This document shows, one piece after another, positions 6,816 to 14,731 of a DNA stretch of 17,856 nt; positions within the stretch are counted from its first letter, which is position 1, and every line of letters begins with the position of its first letter. The notes under the pieces are model-generated. The model was not told where the DNA came from and searched no databases. It saw only the letters and a list, made by a program, of their open reading frames with translations. A program made the translations under genes and the position numbers. Source of the DNA: Rhodocyclaceae bacterium UBA1310 (lineage in GTDB: Bacteria > Pseudomonadota > Gammaproteobacteria > Burkholderiales > Rhodocyclaceae); contig DBTS01000055.1 of assembly GCA_002307175.1 (NCBI GenBank), positions 1-17,856 of the forward strand, in the 5' to 3' direction.

Positions 6816-8356
6816 ATCCCCAGCAGGAACCCCGCCTATCATTGTTGCACATCACGAAACGCTACCCCGGTGTGGTGGCCAATTCGGATGTCAGTCTTTC
6901 TGTACACCCTGGCGAGATCCGCGCCGTGCTCGGTGAAAACGGCGCCGGCAAGAGCACCCTGATGAAGATCATCTACGGTGCGGTGAAGGCCGACGAGGGT
7001 GAGATCATGTGGAACGGCCGCCAGGTGGATATCGCCAACCCGGCCCAGGCCCGCAGGCTCGGCATCGGCATGGTGTTTCAGCACTTCTCGCTGTTCGAGA
7101 CGATGAGCGTGGTGGAAAACATTGCCCTGGTGCTCGACGAGAAATTCGATCTCGCCAGCCTTGCCGTGCGTGTCAAGGAAGTCTCCGAACGTTACGGCCT
7201 GCCACTGGACCCACACCGGCTGGTGCACAACCTCTCGGTAGGCGAACGCCAGCGTGTGGAGATCGTGCGTTGCCTGCTGCAGAAACCACAACTGCTGATT
7301 CTTGACGAGCCCACGTCGGTGCTCACCCCGCAGGCTGTACGCAAACTCTTTGAAACCCTGCGCAAGCTCGCATCGGAAGGCATCTCGATTCTCTACATCA
7401 GCCACAAGCTCGACGAGATCCAGGAACTGTGCGACAGTGCCACGATCATGCGCGGCGGCAAGGTGACCGGCCATGCCGTGCCACGCGAAGAAACCTCGGC
7501 CAGCCTGGCGCGCATGATGATCGGCCGCGAACTTCCTGTCTGTGAGGCTAAACCTTACACAGGAGAGCCGCACACCGTCCTCGAAGTGCGTGGCCTGAGT
7601 CTGCCGGCGGATAACCCTTTCGGGACGACGCTCAAAGATATTTCGCTCACCGTGCAGGCCGGCGAAATCCTTGGCATTGCGGGGATCTCGGGCAACGGGC
7701 AGGCGGAACTGCTGATGGCCCTGTCTGGCGAAAATCCGGTATCCATGGATACAGTCCTCCTGCAGGGCAAGGCAATTGGTCACCTTGATGCCGGACAGCG
7801 GCGCGACCTGGGCTTGGTCTTCGTGCCTGAAGAACGTCTGGGTCGCGGCGCCGTGCCGCCCCTCTCGCTGGCACGCAATGCCTTGCTGACGGGCCACCGG
7901 CTGGCTGGCATGAAGGGCTGGGGGCTGGTGAACTATAGCAAAGCCAGGAACTTCGCCAAGGAATGCATTCAGCGCTTTGACGTGCGCTGCAACGGACCGG
8001 ACTCTGCCGCACGCTCGCTCTCCGGTGGCAATCTGCAGAAGTTCATTGTTGGGCGCGAGATCATGCTGGCCCCCAAACTGATGATCGTGGCGCAACCCAC
8101 CTGGGGGGTGGATGTTGGTGCCGCGGCCTTTCTGCGCCAGACGCTGCTGGACCTCTCCCGCTCCGGTGTGGCGATTCTCGTGATCTCCGAAGAACTGGAA
8201 GAACTCTTCGAAATCAGTGATCGCATCGCCGTGCTTGCCGAAGGCCGGCTCTCCGCCGCCAAACCCAGGCAACAGACCGATGCAGAGTCAGTCGGCCTGC
8301 AGATGTCCGGGCTTTTTGATACCACCACCCCGGAGGCTAGCCATGCATCTGCTTGA
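6812..8356 (+). CDS. ABC transporter ATP-binding protein with two NBDs (BMP/nucleoside-type importer)
   Basis: This 514-residue protein has two ABC domains in one chain and powers the importer formed with the next two permeases and the BMP protein. In domain 1, Walker A is GENGAGKST (41-49), the Q-loop MVFQ (87-90), the signature LSVGE (141-145) and Walker B LLILDE (161-166). Domain 2 has the altered Walker A GISGNGQAEL (291-300), signature LSGGNLQKF (403-411) and AQPTWGVDVG in place of the usual Walker B end. That altered second site is normal for sugar and nucleoside importers, so domain 1 should do most ATP hydrolysis. The start overlaps the xdhC stop. Placement between xdhC and the deaminases points to a purine base or nucleoside as cargo, by inference. 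Confidence 0.95.
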   Translation: MNPQQEPRLSLLHITKRYPGVVANSDVSLSVHPGEIRAVLGENGAGKSTLMKIIYGAVKADEGEIMWNGRQVDIANPAQARRLGIGMVFQHFSLFETMSVVENIALVLDEKFDLASLAVRVKEVSERYGLPLDPHRLVHNLSVGERQRVEIVRCLLQKPQLLILDEPTSVLTPQAVRKLFETLRKLASEGISILYISHKLDEIQELCDSATIMRGGKVTGHAVPREETSASLARMMIGRELPVCEAKPYTGEPHTVLEVRGLSLPADNPFGTTLKDISLTVQAGEILGIAGISGNGQAELLMALSGENPVSMDTVLLQGKAIGHLDAGQRRDLGLVFVPEERLGRGAVPPLSLARNALLTGHRLAGMKGWGLVNYSKARNFAKECIQRFDVRCNGPDSAARSLSGGNLQKFIVGREIMLAPKLMIVAQPTWGVDVGAAAFLRQTLLDLSRSGVAILVISEELEELFEISDRIAVLAEGRLSAAKPRQQTDAESVGLQMSGLFDTTTPEASHASA

Positions 8357-9398
8357 ACCCCGTGCGCAGCCTTCGCGCGTGATGCGCTGGGCGGCTCCCC
8401 CACTGGCCATTGTGGCCATGCTGATTGCCGGCAGCCTGCTGTTCTGGGCCTTGGGCAAAAATCCTCTGGGCTCCTTCAAGGTATTTTTCATTGATCCGCT
8501 CACCAGCGCTTATGGCTGGGGCGAGCTGCTGGTCAAGGCCTGCCCGCTGATCCTCATTGCGGAAGGGCTGGCCATCGGCTTCAAGGCACGCATCTACAAC
8601 ATCGGTGCAGAGGGTCAGCTGATCATGGGGGCGCTGTTCGGTGGCGGTGTGGCCATCTATTACAACGACAGCACTTCGATGTGGGTATTGCCGGCCATGG
8701 TGGCTGCCGGTGCGCTCGGCGGCGCACTCTGGGGCTGGCTGCCTGCGGTATTGAAGACAAACTTCAACGCGGAGGAAACACTGACCACGCTGATGCTCAA
8801 CTACGTGGCCGTGTTCATTCTCGAATACATGGTCAGTGGGCCATGGCGTGATCCGGACGGGATGAACTTCCCGCAATCTGTCATGTTCAGCGATAACGCT
8901 CTGTTCCGCGTGCTGGCAGATGGCTCGCGTGTGAACACCTCAATCTTTATCGCGCTGTTTGTGGTGCTGGCCTTCTGGCTGTTCAATGCGCGCAGCTTTC
9001 TGGCCTACAAACTCGAAATCGGCGGGCACGCACCTGCCGCCTCGCGTTACGCAGGCTTCTCGGCCAGGCAGACAGTGTGGTTCAGCCTCATCATCTCGGG
9101 TCTCACGGCCGGGCTGGCAGGTGTTGGTGAGGTAGCCGGCCCGGTGGGCCAGCTCAACCTGAACATTTCCCCGGGTTACGGTTATGCCGCCATCATCGTA
9201 GCGTACCTGGGCCGTCTACATGCCGCAGGCATTGTACTTGCAGGCTTTCTGATGGCGCTGATCTATCTGGGTGGGGAAGCTGCCCAGGTCTCGCTGCAGA
9301 TGCCCGCCGCCATCACCGGCATTTTCCAGGGCATGCTGCTGCTGTTTCTGCTTGGTGCCGATGCCTTCATCGACAACCGCCTGCGCCGCCCGGCCTGA
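8343..9398 (+). CDS. ABC transporter permease (first membrane subunit)
   Basis: This 351-residue hydrophobic protein belongs to the branched-chain/sugar/nucleoside permease family found with BMP binding proteins. Long apolar stretches include WAAPPLAIVAMLIAGSLLFW near the N-terminus and several later helices. KACPLILIAEGLAIGFKAR followed by IYNIGAEGQLIMGAL, and the later GVGEVAGPVGQL, are typical of nucleoside importer permeases. The ATG at 8343 follows GGAGG at good spacing, which decides it over the upstream in-frame reading from 8217 that lies inside the ATPase gene. The start overlaps the ATPase gene by 14 bases. With the second permease it should form the inner-membrane channel for purines. 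Confidence 0.94.
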   Translation: MHLLEPRAQPSRVMRWAAPPLAIVAMLIAGSLLFWALGKNPLGSFKVFFIDPLTSAYGWGELLVKACPLILIAEGLAIGFKARIYNIGAEGQLIMGALFGGGVAIYYNDSTSMWVLPAMVAAGALGGALWGWLPAVLKTNFNAEETLTTLMLNYVAVFILEYMVSGPWRDPDGMNFPQSVMFSDNALFRVLADGSRVNTSIFIALFVVLAFWLFNARSFLAYKLEIGGHAPAASRYAGFSARQTVWFSLIISGLTAGLAGVGEVAGPVGQLNLNISPGYGYAAIIVAYLGRLHAAGIVLAGFLMALIYLGGEAAQVSLQMPAAITGIFQGMLLLFLLGADAFIDNRLRRPA

Positions 9399-9414
9399 TC
9401 AAGGGAGATTCCGC

Positions 9415-10335
9415 ATGTTAGAACATCTCGTTCCCATTCTTGCCGGTGCCCTGGCTGCCGCCACGCCGCTGATCTTCGCCGGGCTTGGTGAGCTCGTGAC
9501 CGAGCGCAGCGGGGTGATGAACCTTGGCGTGGAAGGCATGATGTCGGTAGGTGCAATTGCTGCCTTCGCTGCGGCCTCCCACTCTGGCCACGGCGCTACG
9601 CTCGGGCTGCCGGCCGGCGCCTTGGCCGGCATGCTGACGGCGCTGATCTTCGCATTTTTCACGCTCTCGCTGGCCGCCAACCAGGCTGCCTGCGGACTGG
9701 CACTGACGATCTTCGGGGTCGGGCTGTCTGCCTTCATCGGCCAGCACTACGTCAGCTACAGCCTGCCCGGACTCGCCGGTCTGAACCTGCCGCTACTGGC
9801 GGATATCCCTGTGCTGGGACCGATCTTCTTCCGCCAAAATGCCGTGGTCTACCTCTCTCTACTGGCGTTCGCCATCGTCGCCTGGGTTCTCGCCAAATCA
9901 AAGCTCGGCCTGATGCTCAAAGCAGTCGGCGAATCTCCCGAGTCGGCACACGCCATCGGTTATCCGGTGCTGGCCATCCGCTACGGCGCCGTAGCGTTTG
10001 GCGGGGCCATGGCGGGAATTGCCGGGGCGTATCTGTCCACGGTGTATACGCCACTGTGGGTGCAGAACATGAGTGCCGGACGCGGCTGGATTTCTGTGGC
10101 TCTCGTGGTGTTCGCCACTTGGAAGCCGACTCGGTTATTATTGGGCGCGTACCTGTTCGGCGGCATCACGATTCTGCAGTTTCACGCACAGGGGCTGGGC
10201 ATTGCCGTACCGGTTCAGGTGCTGGCGGCCCTGCCGTATGTAGCGACGGTAATCGTGCTGGTGGCAATTTCACGCGACAAGCGTCTATTGCAACTCAATC
10301 TGCCGGCTTCTCTCGGTAAATCCTTTCTGCCCTGA
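9415..10335 (+). CDS. ABC transporter permease (second membrane subunit)
   Basis: This 306-residue membrane protein is the partner permease. It contains PLIFAGLGELVTERSGVMNL followed by GVEGMMSVGA, a hallmark of the smaller permease in BMP-type nucleoside importers, and later KLGLMLKAVGESPESAHAIGY, the cytoplasmic loop expected to contact the ATPase. About eight or more apolar segments are visible. The ATG at 9415 has AGGGAG eight bases before it and starts 16 bases after the previous stop. An upstream reading from 9271 overlaps the first permease and is not plausible. The next gene begins three bases after its stop. Substrate is inferred from the locus. Confidence 0.94.
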   Translation: MLEHLVPILAGALAAATPLIFAGLGELVTERSGVMNLGVEGMMSVGAIAAFAAASHSGHGATLGLPAGALAGMLTALIFAFFTLSLAANQAACGLALTIFGVGLSAFIGQHYVSYSLPGLAGLNLPLLADIPVLGPIFFRQNAVVYLSLLAFAIVAWVLAKSKLGLMLKAVGESPESAHAIGYPVLAIRYGAVAFGGAMAGIAGAYLSTVYTPLWVQNMSAGRGWISVALVVFATWKPTRLLLGAYLFGGITILQFHAQGLGIAVPVQVLAALPYVATVIVLVAISRDKRLLQLNLPASLGKSFLP

Positions 10336-10338
10336 TTG

Positions 10339-11700
10339 ATGACAACGCTACTCCTCAAAGACGCTGACGTACTTGTCACGATGGACGCCGCGCGCCGGGA
10401 AATTCCCGGTGGCGGCGTTTTCATGCGTGATGGGGTGATTGAACAGCTTGGCCCCACCGGCGAATTGCCAGCCACCGCCGACAAGGTGATTTCACTGGCC
10501 GGTTGTGTGGCCCTGCCCGGTCTGGTGAATACCCATCACCACATGTATCAGAGCCTGACGCGTGCCGTGCCCGGCGCGCAGGATGCCGAACTGTTCGCCT
10601 GGCTGCGCCGCCTCTATCCGATCTGGGGCGGACTGACGCCGGAGATGATCCGCGTCTCGACACTGACTGCAATGGCCGAGCTGATTCTTTCTGGCTGCAC
10701 GACCTCTAGCGATCACCTGTACATTTATCCGAACGGCTGCCGTCTCGATGATTCGATTGAGGCAGCACGCCAGATCGGCATGCGTTTTCACGCTGCGCGT
10801 GGCGCCATGAGCGTGGGCGAAAGCCAGGGCGGCCTGCCGCCAGACCGGCTGGTCGAGCGCGAAGGAGACATCCTGCGCGATACCCGCCGCCTCATCGAAA
10901 CCTGGCACAATGCCTCGCGCCACAGCATGCTACGCATCGCCGTGGCACCCTGCTCTCCGTTTTCAGTCAGTCGCGAGCTGATGCGCGAATCGGCGGAACT
11001 GGCACGCAGCTACGGCGTGAGCATGCACACCCACCTTGCCGAGAACGACAACGACGTGGCCTACAGCCGCGAGCAGTTCGGCATGACGCCCGCGGAATAC
11101 GCCGAATCACTGGGCTGGGTCGGCCACGATGTATGGCATGCCCACTGCGTCAAACTCGATACGGCAGGCATCCAGCTCTTTGCACATACCGGCACCGGCG
11201 TGGCACACTGCCCCTGCTCGAACATGCGCCTGGCATCCGGCATTGCGCCGATTCCAGCCATGCGGGAAGCTGGCTTACCGGTGGGGCTGGGCGTGGATGG
11301 CTGTGCATCGAACGACGCCGCCCACCTGCTTGGCGAAGCGCGTCAGGCCATGCTGCTTGCGCGTGTGGGCTTTGGGCCGGCAGCCATGTCGGCACGCCAG
11401 GCACTGGAACTCGCCACCCTGGGCGGCGCACGTGTGCTCGGTCGTGACGATATCGGCGCCCTGGCGCCCGGCATGAGTGGCGACGTAGTAGCTTTCCCCA
11501 CGGATAGTGTGGAACTGGCTGGAGCCGGCGTCCACGATGCCGTGGCGTCCCTGGTATTCTGCACGCCGCAACGTGTGCGCCACTCCATCATCAATGGTCG
11601 CCACATTGTGGCGGACGGCGAGTTTCTGCCTCTGGATCTGGCGCCTCTGGTGGCCGACCACAATCGGCTGGCACGCCTGCTCATCAATTCTGCCCACTAA
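10339..11700 (+). CDS. Amidohydrolase, probable 8-oxoguanine deaminase
   Basis: This 453-residue cytosolic amidohydrolase is related to guanine deaminases and chlorohydrolases. Metal-site motifs are visible: NTHHHMYQ (H66, H68), MHTHLAEN (H232, E235), HAHC (H269) and LGVDGCASND (D320). The stretches ALPGLVNTHHHMYQSLTRA, GCTTSSDHLY and ASNDAAHLLGEARQAMLL resemble the 8-oxoguanine deaminases characterised in Pseudomonas-type bacteria, which convert 8-oxoguanine to urate. The exact substrate is inferred; a guanine, isocytosine or triazine-type substrate is possible, although a separate guaD follows immediately. The ATG at 10339 directly follows an in-frame TTG at 10336; no clear ribosome-binding site is seen, so translation may depend on coupling to the permease gene three bases upstream. 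Confidence 0.8.
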   Translation: MTTLLLKDADVLVTMDAARREIPGGGVFMRDGVIEQLGPTGELPATADKVISLAGCVALPGLVNTHHHMYQSLTRAVPGAQDAELFAWLRRLYPIWGGLTPEMIRVSTLTAMAELILSGCTTSSDHLYIYPNGCRLDDSIEAARQIGMRFHAARGAMSVGESQGGLPPDRLVEREGDILRDTRRLIETWHNASRHSMLRIAVAPCSPFSVSRELMRESAELARSYGVSMHTHLAENDNDVAYSREQFGMTPAEYAESLGWVGHDVWHAHCVKLDTAGIQLFAHTGTGVAHCPCSNMRLASGIAPIPAMREAGLPVGLGVDGCASNDAAHLLGEARQAMLLARVGFGPAAMSARQALELATLGGARVLGRDDIGALAPGMSGDVVAFPTDSVELAGAGVHDAVASLVFCTPQRVRHSIINGRHIVADGEFLPLDLAPLVADHNRLARLLINSAH

Positions 11701-11717
11701 ACTTCAGGAATCTGACC

Positions 11718-13040
11718 ATGCAACAGCGACACCAACTGGTTCGCGGCCGAGTGCTGCACTTTTTGCGCGACCCTGGCGAACAGGATGCTGCAGACAGCTT
11801 CCAGTACTGGCCGGATGGCGCCCTGCTGATCAGCGAGGGCAGGATCGCCGATGCCGGCCCTTATGCCGAACTCAAGGCCCGTACCAACGAGGCTTTGCTG
11901 GCTGGAGCAGAAATCTTCGACTATTCCGGCAAGCTGATTCTGCCTGGGATGGTCGACACCCATTGCCACTATCCCCAATCCGGGGTAATCGCCTCTTTCG
12001 GACGCCAGTTGCTCGATTGGCTCAACGACTATACCTTTCCGGCAGAAGCCGCATTCCGTGATCCGGAAATTGCCAGTGCCACCGCAGAATACTTCCTTGA
12101 TCGCCTACTCGCGCATGGCACAACAACGGCCTCGGTATTCTCCACGGTGCATCGCGAATCCGTCGATGCATTCATGGGCAGCGCCCAGAGACGCAAACTG
12201 CGCATGCTCACAGGCAAGGTCATGATGGACCGGAATGCGCCGGAAAACCTGCGGGATACCGTTGCTTCGGCTGAGCGTGACTGCGTCGACCTGATCGCGC
12301 GCTGGCACGGCAAGGATAGGCTGCGCTACAGCATCACTCCACGCTTTGCGCCAACCTCAACTGCAGCGCAGCTGACACTGGCGGGCGAACTCTACGCCAG
12401 TCGCCCTGATCTGCACGTGCAGTCGCATCTCTCGGAAAACCTCGATGAAATCGCCTGGGTGAAATCGCTTTTCCCGGATTGCCGGGATTACCTCGATGTC
12501 TACGCTCACCACGGTCTGCTCGGCCCGCGCACGATATACGGACATTGCATCCATCTCAGTCAGGCAGAACTTGCCCTCATGAGTCGCAGCGGTACCGCGG
12601 CAGCATTCTGCCCAAGTTCCAACCTTTTTCTGGGCAGCGGCTTCTTCAATCACGCCGAAGCAGCGGGCTCGGATATCCGCGTTGGTCTCGCCACCGATGT
12701 CGGCGGCGGCACCAGCTTCAGCATGCTGCAAACCATGGGCGAAGCCTATAAGGTCTCGCAGGTACACCAACGCCCGCTTTCGCCATTGCGTGCCTGGTTC
12801 CTCGCCACGCTGGGCGGTGCCCAGGCACTCTACCTTGATGAATTCATCGGCAACTTCCTGCCTGGCAAGGAAGCCGACTTCATTGTGCTGGATGCGCACG
12901 CCTCACCGGAACTCGAATTCCGCCTGCGCAACCGTGACAATCTGATTGAAACCCTGTTTGCAATGATGATTCTCGGCGATGAGCGTTGTATCCACACAAC
13001 ACATATTCTCGGAGAAAGAATCCATGCCCGCATGTGCTAG
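11718..13040 (+). CDS. guaD: Guanine deaminase
   Basis: GuaD (440 residues) hydrolyses guanine to xanthine and ammonia, and xanthine then goes to XdhAB. Zinc-site residues are in VDTHCHYPQ (H82, H84), QSHLSEN (H237, E240), YGHCIHL (H276) and LATDVGGGTSFS (D327). SFGRQLLDWLNDYTFPAE (about 93-110) is the guanine-deaminase-specific substrate region and separates it from the neighbouring amidohydrolase. Length is normal. The ATG at 11718 follows AGGA with eight-base spacing and starts 17 bases after the previous stop. It is the last gene of the tight operon; no convincing terminator follows, and a gap of 276 bases precedes the Tsx-type gene. Confidence 0.95.
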   Translation: MQQRHQLVRGRVLHFLRDPGEQDAADSFQYWPDGALLISEGRIADAGPYAELKARTNEALLAGAEIFDYSGKLILPGMVDTHCHYPQSGVIASFGRQLLDWLNDYTFPAEAAFRDPEIASATAEYFLDRLLAHGTTTASVFSTVHRESVDAFMGSAQRRKLRMLTGKVMMDRNAPENLRDTVASAERDCVDLIARWHGKDRLRYSITPRFAPTSTAAQLTLAGELYASRPDLHVQSHLSENLDEIAWVKSLFPDCRDYLDVYAHHGLLGPRTIYGHCIHLSQAELALMSRSGTAAAFCPSSNLFLGSGFFNHAEAAGSDIRVGLATDVGGGTSFSMLQTMGEAYKVSQVHQRPLSPLRAWFLATLGGAQALYLDEFIGNFLPGKEADFIVLDAHASPELEFRLRNRDNLIETLFAMMILGDERCIHTTHILGERIHARMC

Positions 13041-13162
13041 TATGCGCGCCCGATCTCGGAGGTGAACCGATTTCAGCCATCAACGGCGCTTTCTGGCTTC
13101 GTATAACGACCTGCGCGGCCAGACTACTCAAAAAGCATATTAAGTTTCTTCAAACCCTGTTG

Positions 13163-13191
13163 TTTCCGGGCTTTCAGGCCTGACATATAAC
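13163..13191 (+). promoter_or_regulatory. Weak candidate promoter of the Tsx-type gene
   Basis: TATAAC (13186-13191) matches five of six bases of the -10 consensus. The only upstream box at 17-base spacing is TTTCCG (13163-13168), a poor -35. This is the best candidate in the 276-base gap after guaD, which holds no gene and no clear terminator, so read-through from guaD is also possible. Confidence 0.25.
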
Positions 13192-13316
13192 AGTTCAGAG
13201 ATACTACCTATTCGGACTTCAACTCCGGTGTCCTGCTAGATTCAGGCCATCGGATTGCTTCCGCATGCCCGCCAGGTTTTCCGAGAAAACATTCAAGCTG
13301 ACTAGGAGATTCATTC

Positions 13317-14183
13317 ATGTTTTCCCCCAAATCCACGCTAGCCGGACTCGTGCTGATGAGCACAGTCGTTGGTGCCCACGCCGCTGAATGGAGCGACACT
13401 TCGATCAGTTGGCGCTATGGCAAAGATTTTGCTGAACCTTATGTCGGTAGTGGTATCAGCAAAAACATCATCGGTTTCACCCACTCAAGCGGCTACAAGT
13501 ACGGGACCAATTTCCTGAACCTCGACCTGCTGATGGCCAACGACAAAGATCCGCTGGGCACCAATTCCAGCTCGGGTTCGCAGGAAGCCTATCTGGTCTA
13601 TCGCCACACGCTGGACATCGGCAAGGTCATTGCCAACCCTGACGCGCTGAAGTTCGGCCCGGTGCGCGGCCTCGGTCTGACCGGCGGTTTCGACTGGAAC
13701 AGCAAGAATGACGCTGGCTACAACTCGCGCAAGCGCATGCTCGTAGCCGGCCCCACAGTGATGTTCGACGTGCCGGGCTTCCTCAACGCCAGCGTCCTGC
13801 AGCTGTGGGAAAGCAATGCACCGTACAACAAGTACACGAGCACCCAGACTGAACGCTACAGCTACGATCCGCACCCGATGCTGAGTCTGGCCTGGGGCAT
13901 TCCGTTCAATGTCGGTCCGGTGCCGCTGTCCTTTGAAGGCTTCGCCAACTACATTGCCGCCAAGGGCAAAAATGAATTCGGCGGTGCGACCCGTCCGGAA
14001 ACTGATATCGATATGCAGATCATGTACGACCTGGGCAAGCCCCTGGGCGCTGGCGCCAACACCTTCAAGGTGGGTCTGGAATATCAGTACTGGCACAACA
14101 AGTTCGGCAACTACAACGAAGCGGACTCCGCCAAGGGTTCTACAGCCCGCACCCCGATGGTTCGCGCTGAATATCACTTCTAA
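13317..14183 (+). CDS. Tsx-family nucleoside-specific outer-membrane channel protein
   Basis: This 288-residue protein looks like an outer-membrane beta-barrel of the Tsx nucleoside channel family. It has a signal peptide (MFSPKSTLAGLVLMSTVVGAHA, cut near residue 22). The mature part begins EWSDTSISWRYGKDFAEPY, a Tsx-like start, and then ISKNIIGFTHSSGYKYGTNF. It has alternating polar and aromatic strands, LNLDLLMANDKDP, and ends in RAEYHF with the C-terminal phenylalanine typical of barrel proteins recognised by the Bam machinery. TAGGAGAT precedes the ATG at good spacing. It is followed by its own terminator. Placed after the purine importer and deaminases, it probably lets nucleosides or bases cross the outer membrane; substrate range is inferred. 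Confidence 0.85.
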   Translation: MFSPKSTLAGLVLMSTVVGAHAAEWSDTSISWRYGKDFAEPYVGSGISKNIIGFTHSSGYKYGTNFLNLDLLMANDKDPLGTNSSSGSQEAYLVYRHTLDIGKVIANPDALKFGPVRGLGLTGGFDWNSKNDAGYNSRKRMLVAGPTVMFDVPGFLNASVLQLWESNAPYNKYTSTQTERYSYDPHPMLSLAWGIPFNVGPVPLSFEGFANYIAAKGKNEFGGATRPETDIDMQIMYDLGKPLGAGANTFKVGLEYQYWHNKFGNYNEADSAKGSTARTPMVRAEYHF

Positions 14184-14232
14184 TCCAGGCAATCCCCTGA
14201 GGATTCACAAAGATCTCCAGGCTGCCTGAAGC

Positions 14233-14271
14233 AAAGCCACGCATAAGGGAATCCTTCTGCGTGGCTTTTTT
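14233..14271 (+). terminator. Rho-independent terminator after the Tsx-type gene
   Basis: AGCCACGC (14235-14242) pairs perfectly with GCGTGGCT (14259-14266), extended by A-T pairs, and is followed by a run of six T (14266-14271). It lies about 50 bases past the Tsx stop and closes the plus-strand purine region. Confidence 0.92.
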
Positions 14272-14336
14272 ATGACAAAATCATTGCAGCACCACTGTGC
14301 CCACACCCCTCGGGGGAAAGTGTTTGTGTAGGGCCA

Positions 14337-14359
14337 CAAAACATTCGGCGCAAAACATT
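14337..14359. repeat. Short direct repeat CAAAACATT
   Basis: CAAAACATT occurs at 14337-14345 and 14351-14359, 14 bases apart, just outside the nested inverted-repeat structure. No function is apparent. Confidence 0.3.
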
Positions 14360-14375
14360 TTCGCGACAAAAAGAC

Positions 14376-14678
14376 CCTTCAGACTTTAGTGTGGGCAATG
14401 TCTTCATGTCCTCAGCTACAGCCAGGCGTGGTGGGTGCTCAGGGTAAGGCGGAGAGAGCAAAGCGAATTCCGCCGGACACAGATCACCCAATCTGGCGGA
14501 TAAGGATGTTAGCTTGCCCTTTCCATGAAAGAGCTTTTCAAAGCTGACTCCCAAACTGAGCTCGGTGTCCCGGCTCCGCAGGCTGCGGCGGAAATCGCTA
14601 CGCTCCCTCCTCCCTACAGTATTGCCCCTGCGTTGGCGCCTGCGGAAGCGATTTGCGACTCACACCAAAGTCTGAAGG
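14376..14678. repeat. Nested inverted-repeat element, possibly MITE- or REP-like
   Basis: The 548-base gap between two convergent genes holds no credible gene but has a symmetrical structure. Outer arms: CCTTCAGACTTTAGTGTG at 14376-14393 and its complement with one mismatch at 14661-14678. Inner arms: 14444-14474 and 14587-14617, each 31 bases, inverted with 25 of 31 bases matching. The arm-to-arm gaps are 50 and 43 bases. The left inner arm is itself a hairpin (GGCGGA with TCCGCC, 14448-14474). No transposase and no clear target-site duplication are seen. It could be a small non-autonomous element or two REP-like units in opposite orientation. Confidence 0.55.
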
Positions 14679-14683
14679 ACCAT

Positions 14684-14711
14684 AAAAAGGCGCGCTTCAT
14701 TGAAGCGCGCC
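14684..14711 (-). terminator. Rho-independent terminator after the cellulose-binding protein gene
   Basis: GGCGCGCTTCA (14689-14699) and TGAAGCGCGCC (14701-14711) form a long perfect stem. On the minus strand it is followed by five T (14684-14688). It lies 21 bases past the stop of the minus-strand gene and borders the right arm of the inverted-repeat structure. Confidence 0.92.
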
Positions 14712-14731
14712 CTTTCCCGTGAGTGTTTAGC

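Noticed and set aside
7679..8134. Degenerate second nucleotide-binding site of the ABC ATPase as a sign of inactivation
   Set aside because: The altered Walker A and the AQPTWGVDVG motif are normal for the second domain of sugar and nucleoside importer ATPases.
6839..8272. Minus-strand open frame of 477 codons opposite the ABC ATPase gene
   Set aside because: Antisense shadow of a GC-rich gene with all ABC motifs on the plus strand; the antisense product has no recognisable domain.
13092..13123. TCTGGC/GCCAGA hairpin as terminator after guaD
   Set aside because: The stem is only six pairs with a 20-base loop and no T run follows.
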